Source: Pseudomonadales bacterium (GTDB lineage Bacteria > Pseudomonadota > Gammaproteobacteria > Pseudomonadales > Azotimanducaceae). Taken from it: a DNA stretch of 64,000 bases. Within the stretch, counting starts at the first letter, position 1, and every line of letters begins with the position of its first letter. A model generated the notes under the pieces. That model worked only from the letters and a program-made list of their open reading frames with translations, had not been told where the DNA came from and did no database searches. A program made the position numbers and the translations under genes. The stretch spans positions 1-64,000 of the forward strand of contig SLQW01000053.1 in the NCBI GenBank assembly GCA_007131295.1. The letters are read 5' to 3'. Positions 32,110 through 43,138 of this stretch are shown here, one piece after another.

Positions 32110-32577
32110 ATGCATCTGGACGTGCGGATCCAGGGTGACGACTTCGACGTCGGCGTCGAACAGGCGGCACTGTTGGAGGCGACCCCGGAGGCAGGTGCCG
32201 TCGTTGCCTTCACCGGGTGCGTCCGTGCGCGCGCGGATGACCGCGACGTGCTGGCGCTGGAACTTGAGCACTTCCCGCGGATGACGGAGCGCAGCGTCGA
32301 AGCCGTAGCGCGGGAGGCGGCGGAGCGCTGGCCGCTCGCCGGCGTCACCGTCATCCATCGCGTCGGCAGGCTGGCTGCGCGCGAGCAGATCGTGCTCGTG
32401 TTGACGGCAAGCCGGCATCGCCAGGCAGCGTTCGATGCAGCCCGTTTCGTGATGGACTATCTCAAGACCCGCGCCGTGTTCTGGAAGCGCGAGGTGTACG
32501 CGGACGGTTCGCGCTGGATCGAGTCCCGGAGCGACGATCATGCGGCGGCCGAGAGCTGGGCGCGCCGCGAGGGCTGA
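32110..32577 (+). CDS. moaE: Molybdopterin synthase catalytic subunit MoaE
   Basis: A 155-residue large subunit of molybdopterin synthase. Family marks are GAVVAFTGCVRARADDR, LELEHFPRMTER, VIHRVGRLAAREQIVLV and the active-site VFWKREVYADGSRWIE, with the conserved Lys. It begins immediately after the moaD stop. Its 3' end overlaps the opposite-strand rluE-like gene by 116 bases, which is unusually long. Confidence 0.94.
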   Translation: MHLDVRIQGDDFDVGVEQAALLEATPEAGAVVAFTGCVRARADDRDVLALELEHFPRMTERSVEAVAREAAERWPLAGVTVIHRVGRLAAREQIVLVLTASRHRQAAFDAARFVMDYLKTRAVFWKREVYADGSRWIESRSDDHAAAESWARREG

Positions 32578-33124
32578 CGGGAGCGTGTAACGTTTCCTGC
32601 TGCCATGTGCCCGGCTCGAGTCCGGCCAGAGTCCAGGGTCCTATTTCCGTTCTGATGAGCCGCAGCACCGGGCAGCCGATGGCGGCGCACATGCGCCGGA
32701 TCTGACGGTTGCGTCCTTCGTCGATGCGAATCTCGAGCCAAGATGTCGGTCGACCCGGGCGGGGTTGCGGAGGAGGGTCGCGTTCCGGCACTTCTGGCGC
32801 GGCGACGACCGTGGCCGCAAGGGCTCGTGCCGGACCATCCTTCAAGGTGATGCCCGCACATAAGCGCGCCAGGGCTTCCGGTGCTGGCGCGCCCTCGACA
32901 AGGACCCGATAGGTCTTCGTGAACCTGCCCCCCGGGCGGCTGATGCGGGCCTGCAGGTCACCGCTGTCGGTCAACAGCAGCAGGCCTTCTGAGTCCCTAT
33001 CGAGGCGTCCTGCCGGGTAGACACCTGGTACCGGCAGCAGGGACTTCAGGGTCGGTCGTGCATCTCGGGAAGTGAATTGCGACAGGAAACCGTAGGGCTT
33101 CCAGAGTCGGATCAACGTGGCCAA
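32462..33124 (-). CDS. rluE: RluE-like 23S rRNA pseudouridine synthase
   Basis: RsuA/RluB/E/F-family pseudouridine synthase lacking the S4 domain, as RluE does. It shows LWKPYGFLSQFTSRDARPTL, the catalytic Asp in YPAGRLDRDSEGLLLLTDSG and the C-terminal EGRNRQIRRMCAAIGCPVLR. RluE modifies U2457 of 23S rRNA in Escherichia coli. I chose the TTG at 33124 because GGGGGGCG precedes it by 5 bases and the family begins here; ATGs at 33166 and 33193 are alternatives without a ribosome-binding site. The last 35-40 residues (Arg/Ser-rich) are encoded antisense to moaE. Confidence 0.85.
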   Translation of the reverse strand: MATLIRLWKPYGFLSQFTSRDARPTLKSLLPVPGVYPAGRLDRDSEGLLLLTDSGDLQARISRPGGRFTKTYRVLVEGAPAPEALARLCAGITLKDGPARALAATVVAAPEVPERDPPPQPRPGRPTSWLEIRIDEGRNRQIRRMCAAIGCPVLRLIRTEIGPWTLAGLEPGTWQQETLHAPVSPRGAPSSRPPHDRRSGTRSSANRPRTPRASRTRRGS

Positions 33125-33346
33125 GTCGCCCCCCGGAACTCGTGCGTGAGGTCCGCTTTCCTGCATAGGTGCAGGATCTCGGCTGGATGGCATGCGGGGC
33201 CGGTCCCTGGCTGGCGGCAGGCGGCCAGTGGAATAGGCTGAACGCTCGAAGCGCAGCGTCTGATCAGCAGATGATTCCGCGAATGGTGGTCCGCGTCAGT
33301 CACGGGAAATGGGGAGCGGCCGGCGCCGCCCCCGATCGTGACGGCG

Positions 33347-33631
33347 TCAGGGGGAGCGAGGGCCTGCAGCCATGGGCATCGGTGCGTCGCCATCAGCGCT
33401 CGCGCTTGGCCTCGCATCGTTGCCTTCGTCTGCGGCGACGACGTTGATGGCCTGACTGCCCTTGTCCCCCTGTTGATTCTCGTAGAGAACCGCCTGGCCT
33501 GCTTTGAGCGTCTTGTAGCCGTCCATTTGAATGGACGAATAGTGAACGAACAGGTCCTCACCACCACCTTCGGGCAGGATGAACCCGTAGCCCTTGGCGT
33601 TGTTGAACCATTTTACCATTCCCGTTGGCAT
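33347..33631 (-). CDS. cspD: Cold-shock domain protein, CspD-like
   Basis: A 94-residue single-stranded nucleic-acid-binding protein. The cold-shock domain has both RNP motifs (GMVKWFNNAKGYGFI and DLFVHYSSI), followed by a loosely structured acidic/Pro tail. GGGAGGGA lies just before the ATG. It is divergent from clpS, in the cspD-clpS-clpA arrangement common in gammaproteobacteria; CspD proteins act in stationary phase and can inhibit replication. The 294 bases between it and clpS hold no further gene that I can support. Confidence 0.88.
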   Translation of the reverse strand: MPTGMVKWFNNAKGYGFILPEGGGEDLFVHYSSIQMDGYKTLKAGQAVLYENQQGDKGSQAINVVAADEGNDARPSASADGDAPMPMAAGPRSP

Positions 33632-33925
33632 AGCATTCCCTCCCCGGGGTGCAAACGACCGAACCCGGACACGGTGCTACGCTCGAATTGTTGATGGACG
33701 CGCTGCAGATACCTGACGCGCGTTGCGCAGCACCGAGAGCTGTGCGGGTTCCCCCCAATCGCACTCTGATCAGGATCTTGCCTCCAGTCAAGACATCGGC
33801 AGAAGATGAGGGCAAGGTCGGCAAGGGCGCGGTGCGGCCCTCCGGCCCTCATGCGCCCCAGTGGTCTTGAAATCCTCGGCGTTGGTATCATGTTGGTGTA
33901 TGCAGTCGAAGCAGCAGGCAAGAGC

Positions 33926-34297
33926 ATGAAGGATTCGGATCGTCGCCTGCCGATTCGCGCCGGAGACGGCGGAGGTTCCGACGAGGACTGGCGTGAAGGC
34001 GGAGATGGCTTGGCGGTGGACACGGCCAAGCCGAAGCTCAAGCGCCCACCCATGTATAAAGTCATCGTCCTGAATGATGACTACACTCCCATGGAGTTTG
34101 TGGTCCACGTACTGGAACAGATCTTCGGCATGAACCGGGAGAAGGCGACCCAGGTCATGCTCGCCATTCACACCACCGGCAGCGCAGTCTGCGGCATCTA
34201 CCCGCGAGATATCGCGGAGACCAAATCGGAGCAGGTCAACAGATACGCGCAGGAAAACAACCACCCCCTCATGTCCCAAGTCGAGATGACCGACTGA
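33926..34297 (+). CDS. clpS: ATP-dependent Clp protease adaptor ClpS
   Basis: Adaptor that recognises N-degrons (Leu, Phe, Trp, Tyr at the N-terminus) and delivers them to ClpA. Starting at 33926 gives 123 residues: an unstructured Gly/Asp-rich N-terminal arm, then the core [20 protein letters not shown] (with the DD used for N-degron binding) and [20 protein letters not shown]. Earlier in-frame ATGs exist at 33806 and 33890, so the exact start is uncertain. It lies 44 bases upstream of clpA, its partner. Confidence 0.92.
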   Translation: MKDSDRRLPIRAGDGGGSDEDWREGGDGLAVDTAKPKLKRPPMYKVIVLNDDYTPMEFVVHVLEQIFGMNREKATQVMLAIHTTGSAVCGIYPRDIAETKSEQVNRYAQENNHPLMSQVEMTD

Positions 34298-34341
34298 CCC
34301 GCACTCGGGACCATGGGCAGTTCGCCTGGAGTAACGCAGTC

Positions 34342-36606
34342 ATGCTCAGCAAGGACCTTGAAGTCACCCTCAACCTGGCGTTCAAGGAAGCCCGGAGCAA
34401 GCGGCACGAATTCATGACCGTCGAGCACCTGTTGCTCGCCCTGCTGGACAACAGCACGGCTGTACAGGTCCTGAAGGCAGTCGGCTGCGACCTCGACAAG
34501 CTGCGGGGCGAGCTCGAGGAGTTCATCGACACGACGACGCCGCTGATCCCGGTGGGTGACGCCTCCCGTGAGACCCAGCCGACGCTTGGTTTCCAGCGCG
34601 TGCTGCAGCGCGCCGTGTTTCACGTTCAGTCCTCTGGGCGCAAGGAGGTCACCGGTGCCAACGTTCTGGTGGCGATCTTCAGTGAGCAGGAGAGCCAGGC
34701 GGTCTACTTCCTGAAGCAGCAGAACGTGGCGCGGATTGATGTGGTCAACTACATCGCGCACGGTATTTCCAAGGTCTCCGGAGCCGCGGACGGTGCTGAG
34801 GGTGCGCCGGAGCAGGACGAAGCCGAGGTTGCAGGCGGCGAGGCGCCGGCCCAATCACCCCTGGAGAGCTTTGCGACCAACCTCAATGAGCAGGCGCGCA
34901 AGGGTCGCATTGATCCGCTGGTGGGGCGCGAGGACGAAGTCGAGCGCGTCATTCAGATTCTTACCCGACGCCGCAAGAACAATCCGCTGCTGGTCGGCGA
35001 GTCCGGGGTCGGAAAGACGGCGATCGCCGAAGGCCTGGCCAAGCAGATCGTCGACGGGCAGGTGCCGGACGTCATCGAAGGCAGCACCGTTTTTTCCCTC
35101 GATCTCGGTTCGCTGCTTGCCGGCACCAAGTACCGCGGCGATTTCGAGAAGCGTTTCAAGGCGCTGCTGGCGGAGTTGAAGAAGACCGACAAGGCTATTC
35201 TCTTCATCGATGAGATCCACACGATCATCGGTGCCGGGGCGGCTTCAGGGGGCGTCATGGACGCATCCAACCTGCTCAAGCCGTTGCTCACGTCGGGCGA
35301 GCTGCGTTGCATGGGTTCGACGACTTACCAGGAGTATCGGGGCATATTCGAGAAGGACCGTGCCCTGTCACGCCGTTTTCAAAAAATCGACATCAACGAG
35401 CCGGATGTCGAAGACACCTACCGCATCCTCAAGGGTCTGAAGTCTCAGTACGAGGACCACTACGGGCTGCGGTATACGGACAAGGCGCTGCGTGCTGCTT
35501 CCGAACTGGCGTCGCGCTACATCAACGATCGCTTCATGCCCGACAAGGCGATCGACGTCATAGACGAAGCTGGTGCTGCCCAGAAGCTGCTGCCGCCTTC
35601 ACGGCGCAAGAAGCAGATCGGGCCGGTAGACGTGGAGCAGGTCGTAGCCAAGATCGCTCGTATTCCGTCGGCACAGGTGACCACTTCCGACAAGGAAGCT
35701 CTCAAGGATCTCGATCAGAAGCTGAAGATGGTCGTGTTCGGTCAGGACGAGGCCATCGTTACGCTTGCGTCCGCGATCAAGCTGGCGCGTGCAGGCCTGC
35801 GGGAGCAGCAGAAGCCTATCGGTTCCTTTCTGTTTGCCGGTCCGACGGGGGTGGGCAAAACGGAAGTCTGCCGCCAGCTCGCCAACATCATGGGCATCGA
35901 GCTGCTGCGCTTCGACATGTCGGAGTACATGGAGCGGCACACGGTCTCGCGCCTCATCGGTGCTCCGCCGGGCTACATCGGTTTCGACCAGGGCGGGTTG
36001 CTCACCGAGGCCGTGACCAAGCACCCCCATTCGGTGGTGCTGCTCGACGAAATCGAGAAGGCGCATCCGGATGTCTTCAACCTGCTGCTGCAGGTCATGG
36101 ATCATGGCACGCTTACCGACAACAACGGCCGCAAAGCCGACTTCCGCAACGTGATTCTGGTGATGACCACGAACGCAGGGGCGCAGGAGATGAGCCGGGC
36201 CAGTATCGGTTTCACCGAACAGGACCACGCCCTCGACGGAATCGAGGTCATCCGCAAGCAATTCACGCCGGAATTCCGTAACCGGCTTGATGCGGTCATC
36301 CAGTTCAATGCGCTCGATCCGATCGTCATCGCGACCGTCGTCGACAAGTTCCTCACCGAGCTGCAGGCCAAGCTCGATGCCAAGAAGGTAACGGTCGAGG
36401 CAGATGAGGAAGCCAGGCTCTGGCTTGCGCGTGAGGGCTACGATGAAAAGATGGGAGCCCGGCCTATGCAGCGCCTGATCCAGGAGAAGATCAAGCGGCC
36501 GCTGGCAGAGGATCTGCTCTTCGGCAAGCTTGCCGAGAAGGGCGGAACCGTACGAGTGACGGTGAAGGACGACGCGTTGGCACTGGATGTGGAAGGGGCC
36601 GAATAA
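34342..36606 (+). CDS. clpA: ATP-dependent Clp protease ATP-binding subunit ClpA
   Basis: A 754-residue AAA+ unfoldase that feeds ClpP. It has the repeated Clp N-domain (residues 1-145), an acidic linker, AAA module 1 (GESGVGKTAIAEGLAKQIVD, ILFIDEIHTIIGAG) and AAA module 2 (GPTGVGKTEVCRQLA, VVLLDEIEKAHPDVFN), and the C-terminal D2-small domain. No ClpB-type middle coiled coil is present, which separates it from ClpB/ClpC. It is followed by the convergent infA gene; GGCCT/AGGCC at 36615-36630 is a weak hairpin between them. Confidence 0.96.
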   Translation: MLSKDLEVTLNLAFKEARSKRHEFMTVEHLLLALLDNSTAVQVLKAVGCDLDKLRGELEEFIDTTTPLIPVGDASRETQPTLGFQRVLQRAVFHVQSSGRKEVTGANVLVAIFSEQESQAVYFLKQQNVARIDVVNYIAHGISKVSGAADGAEGAPEQDEAEVAGGEAPAQSPLESFATNLNEQARKGRIDPLVGREDEVERVIQILTRRRKNNPLLVGESGVGKTAIAEGLAKQIVDGQVPDVIEGSTVFSLDLGSLLAGTKYRGDFEKRFKALLAELKKTDKAILFIDEIHTIIGAGAASGGVMDASNLLKPLLTSGELRCMGSTTYQEYRGIFEKDRALSRRFQKIDINEPDVEDTYRILKGLKSQYEDHYGLRYTDKALRAASELASRYINDRFMPDKAIDVIDEAGAAQKLLPPSRRKKQIGPVDVEQVVAKIARIPSAQVTTSDKEALKDLDQKLKMVVFGQDEAIVTLASAIKLARAGLREQQKPIGSFLFAGPTGVGKTEVCRQLANIMGIELLRFDMSEYMERHTVSRLIGAPPGYIGFDQGGLLTEAVTKHPHSVVLLDEIEKAHPDVFNLLLQVMDHGTLTDNNGRKADFRNVILVMTTNAGAQEMSRASIGFTEQDHALDGIEVIRKQFTPEFRNRLDAVIQFNALDPIVIATVVDKFLTELQAKLDAKKVTVEADEEARLWLAREGYDEKMGARPMQRLIQEKIKRPLAEDLLFGKLAEKGGTVRVTVKDDALALDVEGAE

Positions 36607-36669
36607 CGGCGAGGCCTGGAACGAGGCCCCGCGCCTTCATCACCACCCCATTTTTGCAGGGGGCCGACT

Positions 36670-36888
36670 TCAGCGCTCGCGATAAGTGATTCGGCCCTTG
36701 CTCAGATCGTAGGGCGTGAGCTCAACCTTGACGCGATCGCCCGTGAGAATGCGGATGTAGTGCTTACGCATCTTGCCCGAGATGTGGGCCGTGACGGTAT
36801 GGCCGTTGTCGAGTTCCACGCGGAACATGGTGTTGGGCAGCGTATCCACCACCGTGCCTTCCATCTCGATCTGTTCTTCTTTTGCCAT
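36670..36888 (-). CDS. infA: Translation initiation factor IF-1
   Basis: A 72-residue OB-fold protein, [20 protein letters not shown] to GRITYRER, the standard IF-1 length and sequence. It binds the A site of the 30S subunit during initiation. The start at 36888 is the family Met; upstream in-frame codons to 36948 are not conserved. It is convergent with clpA, an arrangement common in gammaproteobacteria. Confidence 0.97.
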   Translation of the reverse strand: MAKEEQIEMEGTVVDTLPNTMFRVELDNGHTVTAHISGKMRKHYIRILTGDRVKVELTPYDLSKGRITYRER

Positions 36889-37038
36889 GCAGTCTCGGTC
36901 TCGGTTCCTGGGGATGAATGCGCGGCGGGCACTCGTGCCACACTGCAAGCGCGCGCAATTCTGCCCGAAGGCCAGGCGATTGGCAAAGCGGAGCAGTGAC
37001 TTGACTGCGGGGGCGTCGCTACGGAGACGGCAGGCTGC

Positions 37039-37752
37039 TCACGGCACTTCGATCCAACGCTCGCCGATGAACATCTCTCGGGGCCGATAGCTGCTCTTGT
37101 AGCTCATCTTCTGACACTGCTTGATCCAGTAGCCGAGGTAGAGATACGGCAGGCCGAGCTCTGCGGCGTGCTCGATCTGCCAGAGGATGGCATAGACGCC
37201 GAGGGAGCGTTCACGCTCGGCGGGATCGAAGAAGGTGTAGATCGCCGACAGTCCATCCTGAATCTGATCGATGACGGCCACGGCCAGCAGCCGATCCTCC
37301 TGGCGGAATTCTACGAAGCGGGTCTCGCTCCAGTCGCAAAGCAGAAAGGAGCGGAATTGTTCCGGCGATGGTGGATGCATATCGCCGTCAGCGTGCCGCT
37401 GTTCGATGTAGCGCGCGTACAGAGCATAGTTTTCCTCGGTGAGCTCCGGGGGCACGAGCGTGACCTCGAGGTCTGTATTGCGCTGCCAAACCCTTCGCTG
37501 ACTCCGGCGCAGCTCGAAGCGCGCCACGGGCAGGCGGATCGGTATACATGCCGAACAGCTTTCGCAATGGGGCCGGTAGATGTGACGGCCGCTGCGACGA
37601 AAGCCCAGCGAAGACAGCGCGGAATACATGGCGTTGTCTATCCGAGCCGCGGGGTCGACGAAGAGCGTGGTCGCCTTGCGGTCTTCAAGGTAGCTGCAGG
37701 CATGTTGTGGCGTAGCGAAGAACTTCAGTTGCGCGAGGTCGGACACGGGCAA
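37039..37752 (-). CDS. bpt: Aspartate/glutamate leucyltransferase Bpt (bacterial R/L-transferase)
   Basis: A 237-residue aminoacyl-tRNA:protein transferase that adds Leu to proteins with N-terminal Asp or Glu, making them ClpS substrates. Family marks are LGFRRSGRHIYRPHCESCSACIPIRLPV and the C-terminal GNAT-like domain (YTFFDPAERERSLGVYAILW, YLYLGYWIKQCQKMSYKSSY). It is usually annotated as ate or bpt. It lies 65 bases downstream of aat on the same strand, close to clpS/clpA. Confidence 0.93.
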   Translation of the reverse strand: MPVSDLAQLKFFATPQHACSYLEDRKATTLFVDPAARIDNAMYSALSSLGFRRSGRHIYRPHCESCSACIPIRLPVARFELRRSQRRVWQRNTDLEVTLVPPELTEENYALYARYIEQRHADGDMHPPSPEQFRSFLLCDWSETRFVEFRQEDRLLAVAVIDQIQDGLSAIYTFFDPAERERSLGVYAILWQIEHAAELGLPYLYLGYWIKQCQKMSYKSSYRPREMFIGERWIEVP

Positions 37753-37817
37753 TGCGCTCCCGAGATATGACGCCCCGAGTTTAGGGGAGTCCGAGGACTA
37801 GAGGCCAGCGGCCGGTG

Positions 37818-38531
37818 TCACCAGACGTAATCGAGTGACCAGGGAGACGGTGGGGCGGGCCGTTCAAGCAGCACGCGCAATTCTGCCAGAAAGGCGGCCC
37901 GGCGCATCGGGCGCGCGCCCAGCGTCGCGAGATGGGCGTTGTGCAACTGGCAATCGAGCAGCGGCATGTCCCAGTGACGCATCTGCCCCAGGAGGTGGAC
38001 CAGGGCGATCTTCGAGCCACCCGTCGCCCGGCTGAACATCGACTCGCCGAAAAAACAGCGTCCGATCCCCACACCGTAGATGCCGCCGATCAGTGCTGCG
38101 CGGTCCGTATCGTCGCTCCAGACCTCTACCGAGTGGGCCAGGCCCAGGCGGTGCAGGCGACCGTAAGCCTCCGCCATCTCCGGCGTGATCCAGGTTTCGC
38201 TGGTATCGGCACGGGGTGCCGCGCAGGCGGCGACCACGGCATCGAAGGCCGTATCGGCAGAGACCCGATAATCGCGCCGGTTCAGACGCCGCCGCAGCGA
38301 TCGGCTGATGTGGAGGGTATCCGGGCGCAGAACCGTACGCGGGTCCGGGGACCACCAGAGGATGGGGGAACCCTCCTCGTACCAGGGAAAGATGCCCTCG
38401 CGATAGGCGCGTTCGAGTCGTTCCGGAGAGAGATCGCCGCCAGCGCAGAGCAGCCCCGAGGGTTCTTTGAGTGCCTGCTCGGGGGAAGGAAAGTCGAGAC
38501 TGTCGCTTGGCAGCCAGGGCAGCAGGCTCAC
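37818..38531 (-). CDS. aat: Leucyl/phenylalanyl-tRNA--protein transferase
   Basis: Adds Leu or Phe to proteins with N-terminal Arg or Lys, the other branch of the bacterial N-degron pathway. The 237-residue product shows GLLCAGGDLSPERLERAYREGIFPW (beginning of the Aat fold), WWSPDPRTVL, LGLAHSVEVW and GGIYGVGIGRCFFGESMFSR. Together with bpt, clpS and clpA it completes the pathway within about 4.6 kb. It is followed by bpt and preceded by trxB on the same strand, 57 bases away. Confidence 0.95.
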   Translation of the reverse strand: MSLLPWLPSDSLDFPSPEQALKEPSGLLCAGGDLSPERLERAYREGIFPWYEEGSPILWWSPDPRTVLRPDTLHISRSLRRRLNRRDYRVSADTAFDAVVAACAAPRADTSETWITPEMAEAYGRLHRLGLAHSVEVWSDDTDRAALIGGIYGVGIGRCFFGESMFSRATGGSKIALVHLLGQMRHWDMPLLDCQLHNAHLATLGARPMRRAAFLAELRVLLERPAPPSPWSLDYVW

Positions 38532-38588
38532 GGCCGCTCCAGGCGCCCGCTGGACACTGCCGACTGCCCCCTCGTCCCGAGGCGGCGC

Positions 38589-39910
<1,322 letters not shown>

Positions 39911-40070
39911 GGGCGAGCACTCGTTGCTGCAAGCGGGGTGGCCGGCATGATACCTGTTTCGCCTGGAGCGACAAACGCCAGTGGGGAAACCCGCAGCTCG
40001 GCTTTCGAAGGCGTTGAAGAATGCTCTCTAACAGACTGATTTGGAATGAGGAAATAGAACTATAGAAGTA

Positions 40071-42479
40071 ATGGGAGTAGACTTCCGGGGAAACCGTGAC
40101 GAGGGTGAAGCATTGCCGCAGAAAGGAGCAGCTGCTGCTGGCAGAGGGGCAGCGTCCCGACAGCAGGTGTCAGCAGATCCGCATTCGGGGAGCCGTCTGC
40201 TGACCCATGTCGGGCATGGTCTGCGCGAAGCCGCGTTGATCCTGGCGCTGGCCGTCGCCGCCTGGTTGCTGCTTGCACTGCTTTCCTTCGCGCCCGATGA
40301 CCCCGGATTCTCCCATACGGGCTCCCGGGACACCGTCGCCAATCTTGCAGGTGCTTCCGGTGCCTGGGTTGCCGACGTGCTTTCCACCCTGCTTGGCTGG
40401 TTCGCCTACCTGCTACCCATTGCCTTCGCCATGCTTGCGCTGCGCCTGTTCTGGAGCCGGCGTCGCCCGCTCGCGCTGGACCGGATGACGCTCGCGCTGC
40501 GCCTGATCGGCTTTGTCATCACTTTAGCCAGCGGCTGTGTGCTCGCCTACATGCACATTGCAAGCGGTTCCGAGCTCCTGCCGTCCGGGAGTGGGGGTAT
40601 TCTTGGCTTGTGGCTGGGAGAGGGGATCCATGCCACTTTGGGGCTGCCCGGCGGCACACTGATGATGCTGGCGGTGTTCCTGCTCGGCATCACCCTTTTC
40701 ACCGGACTGTCTTGGTTCGCGCTGGCGGAGGCGTTAGGACAGGCGGCCGTGGCCTCGGTAACGGCCATGCGCGATCGGTTGCTCAAGTTCCAAGCTGACC
40801 GTCAGGCGAAGGCCGAGGCACGTTTGGAGCAGCAGAAGCGGCGACAGCGCGTCGAACTGGAAGTGGAGCGCCAGCAGGCCCGGCCGAAGGTGGCGATCGA
40901 AAAGCCCAAGGCGAAGATAGAGCCGGCGCCGCGGGTGCAGCGGGAGAAGCAGCGCAAGCTCTTCGATGCACCGGTGCAGGGCGAGCTGCCGCCGCTCGAC
41001 CTGCTCGACGCGACCGAGCCCCACGAACGACGCAGCATGTCGGACGCGTCTCTGGAAGCCATGTCGCGCATGCTCGAATTGAAACTGAAGGACTTCGGCG
41101 TGGAGGTGGAAGTGGTCGCCGTCCATCCGGGCCCGGTGATCACTCGCTTCGAGATTCAGCCTGCCGCGGGGGTCAAGGTCAGTCGTATCTCCGGCTTGGC
41201 GAAGGATCTGGCGCGGTCGCTGGCCGTGATCAGCGTGCGCGTGGTTGAGGTGATTCCGGGCAAGTCGACGGTGGGCATCGAGATTCCGAATGAGGATCGG
41301 GAGATCGTACGTCTGCGGGAGGTGCTCGCATCCAAGGAGTACGACAGCGCGAATTCCAACCTGTCGCTGGTCCTTGGGAAGGACATTGCCGGACAGCCGG
41401 TCGTAGTGGATCTCGCCCGCATGCCGCACCTGCTGGTAGCGGGTACCACGGGCTCGGGCAAGTCCGTCGGCGTCAACGCCATGCTCCTGTCGCTCTTGTT
41501 CAAGTCCTCTCCGGAAGAGGTTCGCCTGATCATGGTGGACCCGAAGATGCTGGAGCTCTCGGTGTACGAGGGCATTCCGCACCTGCTGACGCCGGTGGTG
41601 ACGGACATGAAGGAGGCCGCTGCGGCCCTGCGCTGGTGCGTGGCCGAGATGGAGCGCCGCTATCGGCTCCTCGCGAGCCTGGGAGTGCGCAACCTTGCCG
41701 GGTACAACCGCAAGGTCAAGGATGCAGAGAAAGCCGGGACGCCGCTGGCCGATCCCCTCTGGAAGCCGCCCACCGTATTCGAGGGGGAAGTCCCGCCGCA
41801 GGCGCCAACGCTTGCGACACTGCCGCAGATCGTCGTGGTGATCGACGAGTTCGCGGACATGATCATGATCGTGGGCAAAAAGGTGGAGGAGCTGATCGCG
41901 CGCATCGCCCAGAAGGCGCGGGCCGCGGGGATCCACCTGGTCCTGGCCACACAACGTCCATCCGTGGACGTCATCACGGGCCTGATCAAGGCGAACATCC
42001 CGACCCGGATCAGTTTTCAGGTGTCGTCCAAGGTCGATTCACGGACCATTCTCGATCAGGGCGGTGCCGAGCAGCTGCTCGGACATGGCGACATGCTCTA
42101 TCTGCCACCGGGAACCGCGGTGCCGATCCGGGTGCATGGTGCATTCGTGGCTGACGACGAAGTGCATCGCGTGGTGTCTGACTGGTGCAGGCGGGGTGAA
42201 CCGGACTACTTGCCGGAGGTGCTCGAGGGTCCCGCGGAAGGCGATAGTGCCGGCGGCGGCAGCAGCGGAGATGCTGAGCAGGACGACCCGCTATACGACG
42301 AGGCCGTGGCCTTCGTTCTCGAGTCGCGCCGGGCGTCCATATCTGCCGTGCAACGCAAGCTCCGCATCGGCTACAACCGGGCGGCGCGCATGATCGAGTC
42401 TATGGAAGCTGCCGGCGTAGTCAGCAGCATGGACAGCAACGGCAGTCGGGAGGTGCTCGCCCCCGGCCGGGAGGAGTGA
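40071..42479 (+). CDS. ftsK: DNA translocase FtsK
   Basis: An 802-residue septal DNA translocase. Four hydrophobic segments lie in residues 50-220, followed by a short charged Lys/Glu/Gln-rich linker (about 220-320), the alpha/beta motor (Walker [21 protein letters not shown], Walker [15 protein letters not shown]) and the C-terminal gamma winged helix ([20 protein letters not shown]), which reads KOPS sequences and activates XerD. The linker is much shorter than in Escherichia coli FtsK. The start at 40071 is the only ATG before the first membrane segment. It overlaps lolA by one base. Confidence 0.95.
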   Translation: MGVDFRGNRDEGEALPQKGAAAAGRGAASRQQVSADPHSGSRLLTHVGHGLREAALILALAVAAWLLLALLSFAPDDPGFSHTGSRDTVANLAGASGAWVADVLSTLLGWFAYLLPIAFAMLALRLFWSRRRPLALDRMTLALRLIGFVITLASGCVLAYMHIASGSELLPSGSGGILGLWLGEGIHATLGLPGGTLMMLAVFLLGITLFTGLSWFALAEALGQAAVASVTAMRDRLLKFQADRQAKAEARLEQQKRRQRVELEVERQQARPKVAIEKPKAKIEPAPRVQREKQRKLFDAPVQGELPPLDLLDATEPHERRSMSDASLEAMSRMLELKLKDFGVEVEVVAVHPGPVITRFEIQPAAGVKVSRISGLAKDLARSLAVISVRVVEVIPGKSTVGIEIPNEDREIVRLREVLASKEYDSANSNLSLVLGKDIAGQPVVVDLARMPHLLVAGTTGSGKSVGVNAMLLSLLFKSSPEEVRLIMVDPKMLELSVYEGIPHLLTPVVTDMKEAAAALRWCVAEMERRYRLLASLGVRNLAGYNRKVKDAEKAGTPLADPLWKPPTVFEGEVPPQAPTLATLPQIVVVIDEFADMIMIVGKKVEELIARIAQKARAAGIHLVLATQRPSVDVITGLIKANIPTRISFQVSSKVDSRTILDQGGAEQLLGHGDMLYLPPGTAVPIRVHGAFVADDEVHRVVSDWCRRGEPDYLPEVLEGPAEGDSAGGGSSGDAEQDDPLYDEAVAFVLESRRASISAVQRKLRIGYNRAARMIESMEAAGVVSSMDSNGSREVLAPGREE

Positions 42480-43138
42480 TGACCCTGAAGCGAATCCTTT
42501 TCGGTGGCTTGGCGCTGGCCCTTGCAATCAGCGTGGCAGCGGCGAATGGCAACGCATCCGCAGCAGAGCGCCTCGCCGAGCACATGGCGGATCTCGAGCA
42601 GCTCACGGCGGGATTCGACCAGCGCCTGGTGGATGGGCGCGGCATCGAGCTGCGGCGTACCCGCGGTCGTCTCTGGGCCGAGCGTCCCGATCGCTTCCGC
42701 TGGGAGGTGGAGGCGCCGTTCGCGGAACTGCTCATCGGCGATGGCGAAACCCTTTGGCTTTGGGACCCGGATCTCGAACAGGTAACGGTCCGCCCCTATG
42801 ACGATCGCTTGCAGGCAACTCCGGCGCGGTTGCTGTCCGGAGCCGTGGAGGACCTGCTCGAGGCCTTCGATGTCGATCATCTAGCCGCGGATGCCGGTCG
42901 CGACCGCTTCACCCTCTGGCCGCGTGCCGGCGATGCACTGTTCGAACGCCTGGAGTTCATCTTCGAAGACGGACGCCCGAGCCACCTCGTCATTCATGAC
43001 GGTCTCGGTCAGCGAACCGAGGTGCAGCTCTTGGATGTGCAGACGCAGTTCGACGCGGACGCAGACCGGTTCCGCTTCGAGATCCCGGAAGGCGCCGACG
43101 TGCTCTACGAGGAGGCGGAGCACTCCGGCGATGACTGA
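42479..43138 (+). CDS. lolA: Outer-membrane lipoprotein chaperone LolA
   Basis: Periplasmic carrier that takes lipoproteins from LolCDE to the outer membrane. The ATG at 42479 overlaps the ftsK stop and has GGAGGAG upstream. The 219-residue product has a signal peptide ([20 protein letters not shown] with cleavage after an Ala-rich stretch) and the LolA fold: TAGFDQRLVDG, GRLWAERPDRFRWEVEAPF, LWLWDPDLEQVTVRPYDD. It overlaps rarA by 8 bases. The position between ftsK and rarA is conserved. Confidence 0.93.
   Translation: MTLKRILFGGLALALAISVAAANGNASAAERLAEHMADLEQLTAGFDQRLVDGRGIELRRTRGRLWAERPDRFRWEVEAPFAELLIGDGETLWLWDPDLEQVTVRPYDDRLQATPARLLSGAVEDLLEAFDVDHLAADAGRDRFTLWPRAGDALFERLEFIFEDGRPSHLVIHDGLGQRTEVQLLDVQTQFDADADRFRFEIPEGADVLYEEAEHSGDD

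Noticed and set aside
36615-36630. GGCCT / AGGCC repeat between clpA and infA
   Set aside because: A 5-bp stem without a T tract; not a convincing terminator, although its position would fit.
40734-41954. 406-codon minus-strand frame
   Set aside because: Antisense to the FtsK motor domain; His/Arg/Leu-rich and without motifs.
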